DNA of 64,000 nt from Bacteroidales bacterium (lineage in GTDB: Bacteria; Bacteroidota; Bacteroidia; Bacteroidales; JAAYJT01), in assembly GCA_014860575.1 (NCBI GenBank), contig JACZJK010000043.1, positions 62,001 through 126,000 on the forward strand, given 5' to 3'. A program made the position numbers and the translations under genes. Each line of letters starts with the position of its first letter. Position 1 is the first letter of the stretch. The notes under the pieces are model-generated. The model made no database searches. It was given only the letters and a program-made list of their open reading frames with translations, and had not been told where the DNA came from. Positions 17,724 through 26,476 of the stretch are shown here, one piece after another.

Positions 17724-18659
17724 CTAAACGTTTTCATTCTTATACGAATCCAAATGGCGCGACTTCTTCATGTTGTAAATATCGCCAATTGTAACCATGA
17801 TGCCGGTTTCTTCAACATCACCGAAGCCATAATTTACTGCAGTTCCGAAGGTTCGCATGGTGGATGAAAGATTCATATAGGCATTCACCAATGGGGGTAT
17901 ATTCTCCTTGCGCTTTCGAACCTCCTGAACCAGAATTCTGTAATTCTCTTCATAGGTATTGCCTGTGAAAAGCTCTTCAAATACACTGTCTTCTGTTTCC
18001 GCTTTCAAGGGGTGAAAAGGCCATGCAAATTTTTCCTTGTCGGGAAAGTAGCGATGAAGAAAGTACAGTATCATATCTCTGGCTTGCCTGTTATAATGCG
18101 GATACATTGTAATCTTACCAAATAAATACTGGATATCTGGGTTATCAACGATGAGAGCTCCAAGCCCATCCCAGATATTATCCAATGAATACATACCCTT
18201 TCGAATATTGTACATCGGCTGGTATTTTGGCTGAACAAAGGATCTGCCCAACTCAATGCAAAACGGCAGGTAATTCTTTAAAAAGTGTTCGGAAAATTTA
18301 AAAAGCTTACCAGTCGGCCCAATCAGGTTGCCTTCCTTGTCAATTTTCTGATCTCTTCCGTGAATATAACGATAACCCCCAATAATTTCCTTTTCGACTG
18401 GATCCCACACCAATAGCTGATCAAAACAATTATAGCATTTGTCATAATCATCCAGATCATACTCATCGCCAGTACCGCCACCGGCATCACGAAAAGAGAT
18501 TTCCCGAAGTCGTCCTATTTCAAGGAGTGTATTGGGAGAATTATGCCAACTGACAATGTAAATTTCATTGTTTCCATTATTGGTCATGCGAACAAAACGA
18601 TCAGTATTAAGTTCTGCTTCAATCAGTGAACGGGAAACAGGTGGGATTATATTTTTCAT
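17724..18659 (-). CDS. GNAT-fold N-acyltransferase, GlsB/OlsB-like
   Basis: This 311-residue protein belongs to the hemolysin-like acyltransferase group that includes ornithine N-acyltransferase OlsB and Bacteroides glycine N-acyltransferase GlsB. Visible signatures are LLEIGRLREISFRDAGGG, the acyl-CoA/ACP-binding LWDP-x-x-x-x-I-x-GGYR core and CIELGRSFV. It lies 13 nt downstream of a lysophospholipid acyltransferase gene on the same strand, matching the two-gene arrangement in which GlsB attaches a 3-hydroxy fatty acid to glycine and GlsA adds the second acyl chain. I infer glycine- or ornithine-lipid synthesis; which amino acid is used cannot be read. Confidence 0.8.
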   Translation of the reverse strand: MKNIIPPVSRSLIEAELNTDRFVRMTNNGNNEIYIVSWHNSPNTLLEIGRLREISFRDAGGGTGDEYDLDDYDKCYNCFDQLLVWDPVEKEIIGGYRYIHGRDQKIDKEGNLIGPTGKLFKFSEHFLKNYLPFCIELGRSFVQPKYQPMYNIRKGMYSLDNIWDGLGALIVDNPDIQYLFGKITMYPHYNRQARDMILYFLHRYFPDKEKFAWPFHPLKAETEDSVFEELFTGNTYEENYRILVQEVRKRKENIPPLVNAYMNLSSTMRTFGTAVNYGFGDVEETGIMVTIGDIYNMKKSRHLDSYKNENV

Positions 18660-18672
18660 AAAGTTTTAAGAT

Positions 18673-19530
18673 TCATTCGTGGTTTAGTGCTGAAGTTTCT
18701 GATAATGAATAAACATGTTCTTTCATGTAAGCAGCCCACTCATTGTCGCGTTTTGAGCCATCAAAAAACTGGTAAGGAACAGGCTTTCCAAACTTTAGCA
18801 AAATTTCTTTATCTTTTTGCTTAAACATTTCATCAACAAGGTAAAGCATCTCTATGTTCGTTTTCAAACCTAATTTTACCCGCCACCTGGCAAGGTTATA
18901 GAAAAAGTTTGAATTGCTGCCCTTAATATGGACAGGTACTATATCGCGCTTGAATTTTTTGGCTTTTGCTATAAAGGTTTTTTTCCATTCAAGGTCAATG
19001 ATATTTCCCTTTAATTTCCGGGAACATAATCCGGCTGGGAAATAAAGAATTGCAGCATCCGAAGCAAACGCCTCGTCAAACAGGCGGATATTGTCAACAT
19101 TTCTTCCATGCTTGTTAAGAGGAATAAACAGCGGTTTCAAATTCGGCAAATACATCAGTAAATCATTAACAGGGAAAAGAATGTCCTTGCGAACCGAGCC
19201 TACTACTTTCATTAAAGCCATACCATCAAGACCACCCAAGGGATGATTGGCAATAATAATATAGCGGCCATCAACAGTTAAATTTTTAAGCCCTTCAACA
19301 GTAATTTTCACTCCAAGTTCTTCAAGAATTTTTTCAATAAAATCGAGTCCCTGCAATCCCTTATAAAGTTCAAGCGCATTATTCAACTTATCCTGGTGAA
19401 TTACCCGTTTCAGATAACGGATGATAAAACCAGGCATAAGTTTGAGCAAGCGTGGGTTTTTCTCGGCAAACACTCTTTCAATATCAATCAATCTTGTCCC
19501 GGCTATGGGTGTATCAATAGTTTGATGCAT
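18673..19530 (-). CDS. 1-acylglycerol-3-phosphate-type O-acyltransferase, GlsA-like
   Basis: This 285-residue protein belongs to the PlsC-like acyltransferase superfamily. The catalytic block reads IIANHPLGGLDGMAL, an H-x5-D variant typical of the hemolysin/GlsA branch rather than the canonical H-x4-D. The second block, ILYFPAGLCSRK, corresponds to the FPEG-S substrate-binding motif. Pairing with the N-acyltransferase downstream suggests it adds the second acyl chain to an N-acyl amino acid. The gene heads a two-gene operon. Confidence 0.85.
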   Translation of the reverse strand: MHQTIDTPIAGTRLIDIERVFAEKNPRLLKLMPGFIIRYLKRVIHQDKLNNALELYKGLQGLDFIEKILEELGVKITVEGLKNLTVDGRYIIIANHPLGGLDGMALMKVVGSVRKDILFPVNDLLMYLPNLKPLFIPLNKHGRNVDNIRLFDEAFASDAAILYFPAGLCSRKLKGNIIDLEWKKTFIAKAKKFKRDIVPVHIKGSNSNFFYNLARWRVKLGLKTNIEMLYLVDEMFKQKDKEILLKFGKPVPYQFFDGSKRDNEWAAYMKEHVYSLSETSALNHE

Positions 19531-19564
19531 AAACCTCTTGTTAAAGCCTCTTGAAATAGTTTCG

Positions 19565-19572
19565 CAAAATTA
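19565..19572 (-). promoter_or_regulatory. Candidate -7 box for the acyltransferase operon
   Basis: The minus strand reads TAATTTTGC, an exact TAnnTTTG match with the favoured trailing C, 34 nt before the ATG at 19530. Confidence 0.45.
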
Positions 19573-19781
19573 GCGAATAACAAGTAGAATTCCACCTCAA
19601 GAACAAGGTGATAGCCGGAGTTTTTGAAATATTAAAAAGAAGTTCGCTTATATGTTGTAAAATTTTTATCTGATCCCAGATAACCGATCTCTTGTTGATC
19701 AAATAATAGACTGCTAATAATCAATTAATTACACTATATATTAGGCATTAAAGTAAATAAAAATGCAAAAAAGTTATCAAC

Positions 19782-19808
19782 AAAGTGGTAGAAAGTGGTA
19801 GAAAGTGG
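19782..19808 (+). promoter_or_regulatory. MraZ box array (three AAAGTGG repeats)
   Basis: AAAGTGG occurs at 19782-19788, 19792-19798 and 19802-19808, each separated by exactly 3 nt (TAG, TAG, then TAA after the last), so the period is 10 bp. This matches the AAAGTG[T/G] boxes described for MraZ in Mollicutes and the 10-bp GTGG-type spacing of the E. coli MraZ operator. The array ends 12 nt before the mraZ -7 box, where it would cover the -33 region. Autoregulation of the cluster by MraZ is the natural inference. Confidence 0.85.
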
Positions 19809-19819
19809 TAAAAACTATC

Positions 19820-19827
19820 TAAATTTG
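19820..19827 (+). promoter_or_regulatory. -7 box of the dcw cluster promoter
   Basis: TAAATTTG is an exact TAnnTTTG match, 23 nt before the mraZ ATG and directly downstream of the MraZ box array. There is no TTG at the -33 position; GTGGTA boxes occupy it instead, consistent with a regulated promoter. Confidence 0.6.
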
Positions 19828-19850
19828 ATCAATAAAATGCAAAAAACTCA

Positions 19851-20315
19851 ATGTCTTCTTTCACAGTATCTCAGGAATGTAAAGTTGATGCCAAAGGCAG
19901 GCTGATGTTTCCGGCTGCATACCGGAAGTCACTGGGTGATGCCCTGTCTGAAGGTTTTGTACTCAAACGTTCCATTTTCACCAAATCATTGGAATTACAT
20001 ACCAAAGCCAATTGGGAGAAAGAATTGCTAAAATTAAAAAAACTTAACAGATATAAAGAAAAACATCAGCAAGTAATCAGACATCTGCTTAACGGAGTGA
20101 GGGAGGTTGATCTTGATGCTTCGGGAAGATTGCTGCTGCCAAAGGATTTGCTCAATTATGCCGAGATCAGCGATGAGGTAACTTTTTCACCTTTTTTCAC
20201 CTACCTGGAAATCTGGAATACCGCAAATTACCAACAGGTGTTGGAGAATAGTGCTCCAAATCTGCCCGATTTGGTTGAAGAGGCTATGGGCGATATAGGA
20301 ATTGACGAAGATTGA
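19851..20315 (+). CDS. mraZ: Division/cell wall cluster transcriptional regulator MraZ
   Basis: This 154-residue protein is composed of two SpoVT/AbrB-like halves: VDAKGRLMFPAAYRK (about 13-27) and VDLDASGRLLLPKDLLNYA (about 85-103), each with the conserved D-x-x-GR-x-x-x-P core. MraZ forms a ring-shaped oligomer that binds tandem boxes ahead of its own gene. Three such boxes sit 43-69 nt upstream of the ATG. It heads the 13-gene dcw cluster. Confidence 0.95.
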   Translation: MSSFTVSQECKVDAKGRLMFPAAYRKSLGDALSEGFVLKRSIFTKSLELHTKANWEKELLKLKKLNRYKEKHQQVIRHLLNGVREVDLDASGRLLLPKDLLNYAEISDEVTFSPFFTYLEIWNTANYQQVLENSAPNLPDLVEEAMGDIGIDED

Positions 20316-20322
20316 ACGAACT

Positions 20323-21216
20323 ATGTATCATAAACCTGTCATGCTTACCGAAGCAATCGAAGGGCTCAATATCAGGCCCGGGGGCATTTATGCCGATCTC
20401 ACTTTTGGTGGTGGTGGGCATACTGCTGCTATGCTTGAACGCGTAAGTGATGGTATGGTGATCGCCTTTGATCAGGATGATGATGCTTTGATAAACCGCA
20501 TTGATGATAAGCGATTGATCCTCATTCATTCCAACTTCCGTTTTATGCGCAATTTCCTGAAGCTTTACAAAGCATTTCCAGTAGATGGAATTCTTGCCGA
20601 TCTGGGTATCTCATCTTACCAGATTAATGAAGGCAGCAGGGGTTTTTCTACAAGATTTGATGCACAGCTTGATTTGCGTATGAATCGTGGTTCGGAGCTT
20701 ACTGCCAGCCATATTCTGAATAATTACCCGGAACAGGAAATTAAAAAGATCATCAAAGAATATGGCGAGCTTACAAATGCTCACCAATTGGCAGCGGCGA
20801 TCTGCAGTTACCGCGACCAGCAACCCATTGAAACAACAGGGCAACTGATGGAGATTGTAAAGTCGGTTTCGCCGGCAAACCGGGAAAACAAGATTGGCGC
20901 ACAGCTATTCCAGGCATTGCGTATTGAGGTAAATGATGAATTGGGCGCATTGAAAGAGATGCTCAATCAGGCAACCGAGGCAATAAAACCAGGAGGAAGG
21001 TTGGTGGTTATTGCGTATCACTCGCTCGAAGATCGGCTGGTGAAAAACCTGTTCAAGGCTGGAAATATTGATGGTAAGCTTGAAAAAGATTTTTATGGGA
21101 ACCCTGAATTGGTTTTCCGGCAAATCAATCGCAAACCTATTGTTCCATCTGAAACAGAGATCGCAGAAAATAAGCGTGCGCGAAGTGCAAAATTAAGAAT
21201 TGGAGAACGGCTTTAA
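20323..21216 (+). CDS. rsmH: 16S rRNA (cytosine1402-N4)-methyltransferase RsmH
   Basis: The product is about 297 residues. SAM-binding motif I reads YADLTFGGGGHT, and later blocks include DLGISSYQI, GFSTRFDAQLDLRMN, RIEVNDELGALKEML and VVIAYHSLEDRLVK, all diagnostic for RsmH/MraW. I place the start at ATG 20323 (MYHKPVMLTEAI), the usual N-terminus, rather than the TTG at 20302 that would overlap mraZ. It methylates N4 of C1402 in 16S rRNA. The stop lies 1 nt before the ftsL ATG. Confidence 0.95.
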   Translation: MYHKPVMLTEAIEGLNIRPGGIYADLTFGGGGHTAAMLERVSDGMVIAFDQDDDALINRIDDKRLILIHSNFRFMRNFLKLYKAFPVDGILADLGISSYQINEGSRGFSTRFDAQLDLRMNRGSELTASHILNNYPEQEIKKIIKEYGELTNAHQLAAAICSYRDQQPIETTGQLMEIVKSVSPANRENKIGAQLFQALRIEVNDELGALKEMLNQATEAIKPGGRLVVIAYHSLEDRLVKNLFKAGNIDGKLEKDFYGNPELVFRQINRKPIVPSETEIAENKRARSAKLRIGERL

Positions 21217-21217
21217 T

Positions 21218-21595
21218 ATGAATGAATCTGCTAAAAATGCCGATAAAACCGGTGGGAAAAATCGCACTCAAAAGGTTGCTCATTCCGTAACGGAAGTGAT
21301 GGGTGGAAATTTTCTTACCAGGGAGTATGTCGTAAAACAGCTGCCATTCCTGATCTTCATAGTGCTGCTCTCACTTTTATACATTGCGAATAGCTATAGT
21401 TCAGAAAAACTGGCGATTAAAACAGAAAGGCTTAAAAAAGCAAATGAAGAACTGCGGTACGAACAAATTCTAATGAAGTCGAAGTTGATGCACTACAGCA
21501 GGCAATCTGAAGTGGCCAGAAAGCTAAAAGATACAGGGCTGAAAGAATCAACGATCCCGCCACATAAAATTATTGTAAAAACCACCCAAGATTAG
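21218..21595 (+). CDS. ftsL: FtsL-like cell division protein
   Basis: This 125-residue bitopic protein has a charged cytoplasmic tail of about 45 residues, a transmembrane helix (about 46-62), then a coiled coil rich in Lys, Glu and Leu (about 66-95). Sequence similarity is low, as usual for FtsL. The topology, size and position between rsmH and the division transpeptidase support the call. The start is ATG 21218, not the upstream TTG inside rsmH. FtsL would form the FtsQLB complex that activates FtsWI. Confidence 0.85.
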   Translation: MNESAKNADKTGGKNRTQKVAHSVTEVMGGNFLTREYVVKQLPFLIFIVLLSLLYIANSYSSEKLAIKTERLKKANEELRYEQILMKSKLMHYSRQSEVARKLKDTGLKESTIPPHKIIVKTTQD

Positions 21596-21600
21596 ATAAG

Positions 21601-23706
21601 TTGGAAGAAGGCAGGAAAACCATATTGATGAGAACCTATGTGATCTACTTCATAGTGTTGATTGCAGCTTTTGCTATTATCGGCAAAGCGGCATACATTC
21701 AATTGGTTGAAGGCGATGAATGGATAGAAAAGGCTGAAACACTTACGATGAAGTATGAAACTGTTGAGCCTATACGGGGAAATATCTATTCCTCTGATGG
21801 AAAGTTGCTTGCCGTATCGGTTCCTGATTTTGAGATCCGTATAGATGTTGCTTCTGAACACTACAGTCAGGAATTCTTCGATCAAAAGGTTGACTCATTG
21901 GCTCTGCGCCTTTCGAAACTTTTTGGTGACCGGAGCAAATCTGAATACAAAAAGGCATTGGTTCAGGCAAGAAACACCAAAAACCGTTATTACCTTTTAA
22001 AACGTAATGTTACTCATGAGCAGCTAAAGGAAATGAGAACCTTTCCAATTTTCAACCTTGGAAAATTCAGGGGAGGCCTCATAGTAATTGAACGAACTCG
22101 TCGTGAACAACCTTTTAAGAATCTGGCATCACGAACAATTGGCTGGGACAAGGAAGGAACAGAGAATGATGTGGGTCTCGAAGGAGCCTACAGCGAAATA
22201 CTTAGTGGAGTTAGCGGAAAACGTTTACTACAGCGAGTCGGAAATGGAATGTACCGCCCATTGAACGATGAATACGAAATAGAACCACAAAACGGCCAGG
22301 ACATTATAACAACCATTGATGCATTGATCCAGGATGTGGCTTACGATGCATTGCTAAAACAGATGCAGGCACATGAAGCCGAGCTTGGTTGTGTTGTACT
22401 CATGGAGGTTGAAACTGGTTATATTAAAGCTATTGTGAACCTGATGCTTACCGCACAAAAATCCTATGAAGAACGCTATAATTATGCAATTGCTCATAGC
22501 GGTGAACCCGGCTCAACATTCAAACTGGCCTCAATGCTCGCTGCTTTCGAGGACAATGTTGTTGACCTGAATGATAGCATCGCAACTGGTAAAGGCATTA
22601 CTTACTTTGCGAACCGGAAAATGGAAGATTCTCATCGCGGAGGCTATGGAACAATCACGGTACAGCATGCTTTTGAAGTGTCGTCGAATGTGGCGATCTC
22701 AAAGATCATAAATGAATATTACAAAGATAAACCGGCACAATTTATAAAACGGCTCAAAGACATGTCGTTAAACCAGCCGCTGGGGCTGGAGTTTGCCGGC
22801 GAGGGACGGCCGCTTATCAAAAACGCTGATGACAAAACCTGGTCGAAGGTTACACTGCCATGGATGTCAATTGGATATGAGTTAACCCTTACACCACTAC
22901 AAACACTCTCATTTTATAACGCCGTTGCCAACGATGGTTGTTTTATGAAGCCGCTTTTCGTAAAGGAAATCATACAAACAGGCTTCAGCGTTCAGAAATT
23001 TGACCCGGTGGTTATCAACCCCTCAATAGCTTCAGGCAGCAGCATTGCAAAAGCGCAGAAAATGCTACTTGGTGTAGTAGAAAACGGAACTGCAAAACAC
23101 CTTATGAATGATGCATATAGTGTAGCTGGAAAAACAGGTACCGCACAAATTGCATCGGGTAGTGCAGGATATAACAAATCGGATTACCAGGCTTCTTTTG
23201 TAGGCTACTTCCCTGCCAACAATCCAAAATACAGCATGATCGTAGTAATAAGTAATCCGCGCAAGGGAGTCTATTACGGAGCCCATATTGCAGCACCGGT
23301 GTTCCGTGAAATTGCGGACAAAGTCTATTCCACGAGCCTGGAAATTCAACCTGAAACTACGCTGTTGGCACTCAATGATTCAGTAGCTCCGAGGTTGATT
23401 GCAGGACGAAGAAGTGAGCTGTGCACAATATTCAACAACATGAATTATCAGGTTATTGACCAGAGCGCAAGTGACTTTGTAACTGTGAATATCAATGCCG
23501 ACACTGTAAGGATAAATGATCATGAGATACTGCCCGACCTGATGCCGGATGTTGTTGGCATGAGTGCCCGAGATGCTTCTTATATACTTGAAAGACGAGG
23601 ATTAAGGGTGAATATAAATGGTGTAGGCATTGTTACAATGCAATCGCCGGAAGCGGGAACCAGCATTGACCCAAGCCAGGAAATAATATTGCACCTAACT
23701 ATTTGA
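21601..23706 (+). CDS. ftsI: Division-specific peptidoglycan transpeptidase (PBP3/FtsI) with PASTA domain
   Basis: This 701-residue class B penicillin-binding protein has a membrane anchor near 14-32 and a pedestal domain. The transpeptidase domain has active-site Ser305 in STFK, SSN at 361-363 and KTG at 511-513. One PASTA domain ends the protein (about 640-701, MPDVVGMSARDASYIL). The likely start is a TTG at 21601: the preceding stop of ftsL is at 21593-21595, and relatives carry about ten residues before the RTY-x-x-YF segment. The ATG at 21628 is the alternative. It crosslinks septal peptidoglycan with FtsW. Confidence 0.92.
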   Translation: MEEGRKTILMRTYVIYFIVLIAAFAIIGKAAYIQLVEGDEWIEKAETLTMKYETVEPIRGNIYSSDGKLLAVSVPDFEIRIDVASEHYSQEFFDQKVDSLALRLSKLFGDRSKSEYKKALVQARNTKNRYYLLKRNVTHEQLKEMRTFPIFNLGKFRGGLIVIERTRREQPFKNLASRTIGWDKEGTENDVGLEGAYSEILSGVSGKRLLQRVGNGMYRPLNDEYEIEPQNGQDIITTIDALIQDVAYDALLKQMQAHEAELGCVVLMEVETGYIKAIVNLMLTAQKSYEERYNYAIAHSGEPGSTFKLASMLAAFEDNVVDLNDSIATGKGITYFANRKMEDSHRGGYGTITVQHAFEVSSNVAISKIINEYYKDKPAQFIKRLKDMSLNQPLGLEFAGEGRPLIKNADDKTWSKVTLPWMSIGYELTLTPLQTLSFYNAVANDGCFMKPLFVKEIIQTGFSVQKFDPVVINPSIASGSSIAKAQKMLLGVVENGTAKHLMNDAYSVAGKTGTAQIASGSAGYNKSDYQASFVGYFPANNPKYSMIVVISNPRKGVYYGAHIAAPVFREIADKVYSTSLEIQPETTLLALNDSVAPRLIAGRRSELCTIFNNMNYQVIDQSASDFVTVNINADTVRINDHEILPDLMPDVVGMSARDASYILERRGLRVNINGVGIVTMQSPEAGTSIDPSQEIILHLTI

Positions 23707-25199
23707 ACAGAACCTTGAGAGCGCTGAAAGACATATTATACAAGTCAGGCATCATTGAGGTGCAGGGAGATACTTCACAATTAGTGGATGGAATCGCCGC
23801 TGATTCAAGGAATGTTTTCCCCGGCTGCCTTTTTATCGCGGTTCGAGGTACACAAACTGACGGCCACCACTATATCAGCCAGGCAATTAATAAAGGTGCG
23901 ACTGCGATAGTGTGCGAAGAATTTCCAGACGATATGCCCATAGGAACCAGTTTTATAAAGGTGAAAAACAGCAGCAGCGCCTTGGGTCAGATAGCGGCAA
24001 ATTATCATGACAACCCATCACAATCATTGAAGGTAATTGGAGTAACCGGAACCAATGGTAAAACCACTATTACGACTTTACTCTACCAACTTTTTACTGG
24101 GTTGGGTTATCATTGTGGCTTGCTGTCAACAATAAAAAATTATATCGGGCTGCGTGAAATCCCCTCTACGCATACAACCCCCGATGCCCTGCAATTGAAT
24201 ATGCTTTTTGAAAACATGATCAATGAGGGCGTTACACATTGCTTCATGGAAGTCAGTTCTCATGCAATTGCGCAGCACCGTATAACTGGTGTAGAGTTTG
24301 CCGGTGGCATTTTTACGAACCTTACGCACGACCATCTGGATTATCACGGAACCTTTGATGAATACCGTGATGCCAAGAAAAAATTCTTCGACGATCTAAC
24401 GGCTACAGCGATTGCTCTCTTCAACGCCGATGATCGTAATGGCCGAATCATGGTTCAAAATACACGCGCCAAAAAACACAGTTTTGGCTTAAAAAATATG
24501 GCTGATTTTCGCTGCCGTATTCTTGAAAACCGCTTTGACGGCTTGCAGCTCAACATTGAAGGCATTGACACATGGTTCAGACTGATAGGTTTGTTTAACG
24601 CGTACAATCTGCTGGCAGTTTACGCAATGGCCAATTTACTTGGAGAGAACCCAGGAAAAGTCCTTACGGTGCTTTCTGCATTAAGTCCGGTTGAAGGACG
24701 GTTTGACCACTTTATCTCACCCGAAGGGGTCACAGCTATCGTTGATTACGCCCACACCCCCGATGCCCTGGAGAACGTTTTGAAAACCATCAGCGCTGTA
24801 AGAACTGGCAATGAACAAGTGATTACTGTTGTTGGTGCAGGCGGCAACCGCGACAAAACCAAACGCCCGCTCATGGCTGGCATAGCATGCGATAACAGCA
24901 CCCGGGTAATTTTAACTTCTGATAACCCAAGATTTGAAGATCCTGAAGCCATTGTGGATGAAATGAAACAAGGTGTTCCAGTGGATAAGAAGAAAAATAC
25001 ACTCGTCATTGTGAACCGCGAAGAGGCTATTCGTACTGCCTGTGCGCTGGCGAAACCCGGAGATATAATTCTTGTTGCCGGCAAAGGCCATGAAAAATAC
25101 CAGGAAATCAAGGGCGTAAAACACCCTTTTGATGATAAGAATATTCTAAGGGAGATTTTGATTACAGATAACACCGATAACAATAAAAACAAAAAGTAA
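23703..25199 (+). CDS. murE: UDP-MurNAc-L-Ala-D-Glu:meso-diaminopimelate ligase MurE
   Basis: The product is 498 residues. The ATP loop GTNGKTTI, the carbamylated-lysine region and the DNPR motif ([10 protein letters not shown]) that selects meso-diaminopimelate are present, so the wall is predicted to be DAP-type. Translation appears to start at a TTG that overlaps the ftsI stop (TTGA), because the family N-terminus LKDILYKSG begins only six residues later and no ATG is available. This implies translational coupling to ftsI. Confidence 0.95.
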   Translation: MNRTLRALKDILYKSGIIEVQGDTSQLVDGIAADSRNVFPGCLFIAVRGTQTDGHHYISQAINKGATAIVCEEFPDDMPIGTSFIKVKNSSSALGQIAANYHDNPSQSLKVIGVTGTNGKTTITTLLYQLFTGLGYHCGLLSTIKNYIGLREIPSTHTTPDALQLNMLFENMINEGVTHCFMEVSSHAIAQHRITGVEFAGGIFTNLTHDHLDYHGTFDEYRDAKKKFFDDLTATAIALFNADDRNGRIMVQNTRAKKHSFGLKNMADFRCRILENRFDGLQLNIEGIDTWFRLIGLFNAYNLLAVYAMANLLGENPGKVLTVLSALSPVEGRFDHFISPEGVTAIVDYAHTPDALENVLKTISAVRTGNEQVITVVGAGGNRDKTKRPLMAGIACDNSTRVILTSDNPRFEDPEAIVDEMKQGVPVDKKKNTLVIVNREEAIRTACALAKPGDIILVAGKGHEKYQEIKGVKHPFDDKNILREILITDNTDNNKNKK

Positions 25200-25201
25200 A
25201 A

Positions 25202-26455
25202 ATGCTGTACTATTTGTTTTCATACCTCGATAAATATTTTGATCTGCCAGGATCAGGGCTGTTTCAGTACATCTCTTTCCGTGCCGGGGCAGCAGTCATT
25301 ATTTCCCTCATAATTTCGCTGATTTTTGGAAAAAAGCTTATCAATTACCTGAAAAAGAAACAGGTAAAAGAGAGTGTGCGCGACCTTGGGCTCCATGGCC
25401 AGAAAGCAAAAGAAGGAACACCTACAATGGGCGGATTAATCATTTTGGCCGCCATACTGATTCCTGTTTTACTGTTTGCCAAACTCGACAACATTTACAT
25501 TATTCTAATACTTTTTACAACCATCTGGCTTGGATTCATAGGCTTTGTAGACGATTACATAAAGGTTTTCAAACATGAGAAGAAAGGACTTGCGGCCCGA
25601 TTCAAACTGGCCGGTCAGATAATCCTGGGGATTGTGGTTGGCATAACGCTCTTCTTCAGCGATGAAGTTGTGATCAGGGAAAAGGTTCCTGCCAATCAAC
25701 TGGAAATCTCTGAAATTCAATCCACCCCGGGAGTAGAAACCGGCCCGGTTGCAAGTTTTTCGAGAGAGTCAATTAAGTCAACAAAAACGACGATCCCGTT
25801 CTTTAAAAACAATGAATTTGATTACGCATTTCTGCTCAGATTCATGGGAAGTAAGGCCAACAAATATGCTTACCTGATTTACATACCTTTTGTGATCCTC
25901 ATCATAACGGCAGTTTCAAATGGTGCGAACCTTACTGATGGGATTGATGGGCTTGCCACCGGTACTTCGGCAATCATAGGAGCAACACTTGGAATACTTG
26001 CATGGGTTTCGGGCAATATCATCTTTGCTGACTATCTGAACATCATGTACCTGCCCAACACCGGGGAACTCACTATTTATATGAGCGCTTTTGTTGGCGC
26101 ATGTATTGGGTTTTTGTGGTACAACTCTTACCCTGCCCAGGTTTTTATGGGCGACACCGGAAGCCTCGCCCTCGGAGGAGTAATTGCAGTTTTTGCCATT
26201 ATGATCCGCAAGGAATTATTGATCCCGATCCTTTGTGGAATCTTCCTGGTTGAAAACCTTTCGGTGATTATACAGGTGGCATGGTTCAAAAGAACAAAGA
26301 GAAAATACGGTGAAGGCAGGCGGATCTTTAAAATGTCGCCTTTACATCACCACTTCCAGTTAATGGGTTATGCCGAACCGAAAATAGTACTGCGGTTTTT
26401 TATCGTGGGTTTGATGCTTGCGGTTCTGACGATAATAACATTAAAGATCAGGTAA
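25202..26455 (+). CDS. mraY: Phospho-N-acetylmuramoyl-pentapeptide transferase MraY
   Basis: This 417-residue protein has about ten membrane helices. Signatures are the DDYIK aspartates (GFVDDYIKV), [12 protein letters not shown] and the [10 protein letters not shown] loop. It transfers phospho-MurNAc-pentapeptide to undecaprenyl phosphate, making lipid I. An extra segment of about 50 residues between helices four and five (roughly 160-210) is longer than in E. coli, as is common in Bacteroidota. The start is 2 nt after the murE stop. Confidence 0.95.
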   Translation: MLYYLFSYLDKYFDLPGSGLFQYISFRAGAAVIISLIISLIFGKKLINYLKKKQVKESVRDLGLHGQKAKEGTPTMGGLIILAAILIPVLLFAKLDNIYIILILFTTIWLGFIGFVDDYIKVFKHEKKGLAARFKLAGQIILGIVVGITLFFSDEVVIREKVPANQLEISEIQSTPGVETGPVASFSRESIKSTKTTIPFFKNNEFDYAFLLRFMGSKANKYAYLIYIPFVILIITAVSNGANLTDGIDGLATGTSAIIGATLGILAWVSGNIIFADYLNIMYLPNTGELTIYMSAFVGACIGFLWYNSYPAQVFMGDTGSLALGGVIAVFAIMIRKELLIPILCGIFLVENLSVIIQVAWFKRTKRKYGEGRRIFKMSPLHHHFQLMGYAEPKIVLRFFIVGLMLAVLTIITLKIR

Positions 26456-26476
26456 AATGAAGAAAGGGAATTTGGG

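Larger units (their letters stand above)
19531..19850. other. Divergent intergenic region upstream of the dcw cluster
   Basis: No gene is seen in these 320 nt. The left end holds a -7 box for the acyltransferase operon and the right end holds the MraZ box array and the mraZ -7 box. The middle is AT-rich and otherwise unremarkable. Confidence 0.7.

Noticed and set aside
20302-20322. TTG start for rsmH overlapping mraZ
   Set aside because: The ATG at 20323 gives the normal N-terminus and lies just after the mraZ stop.
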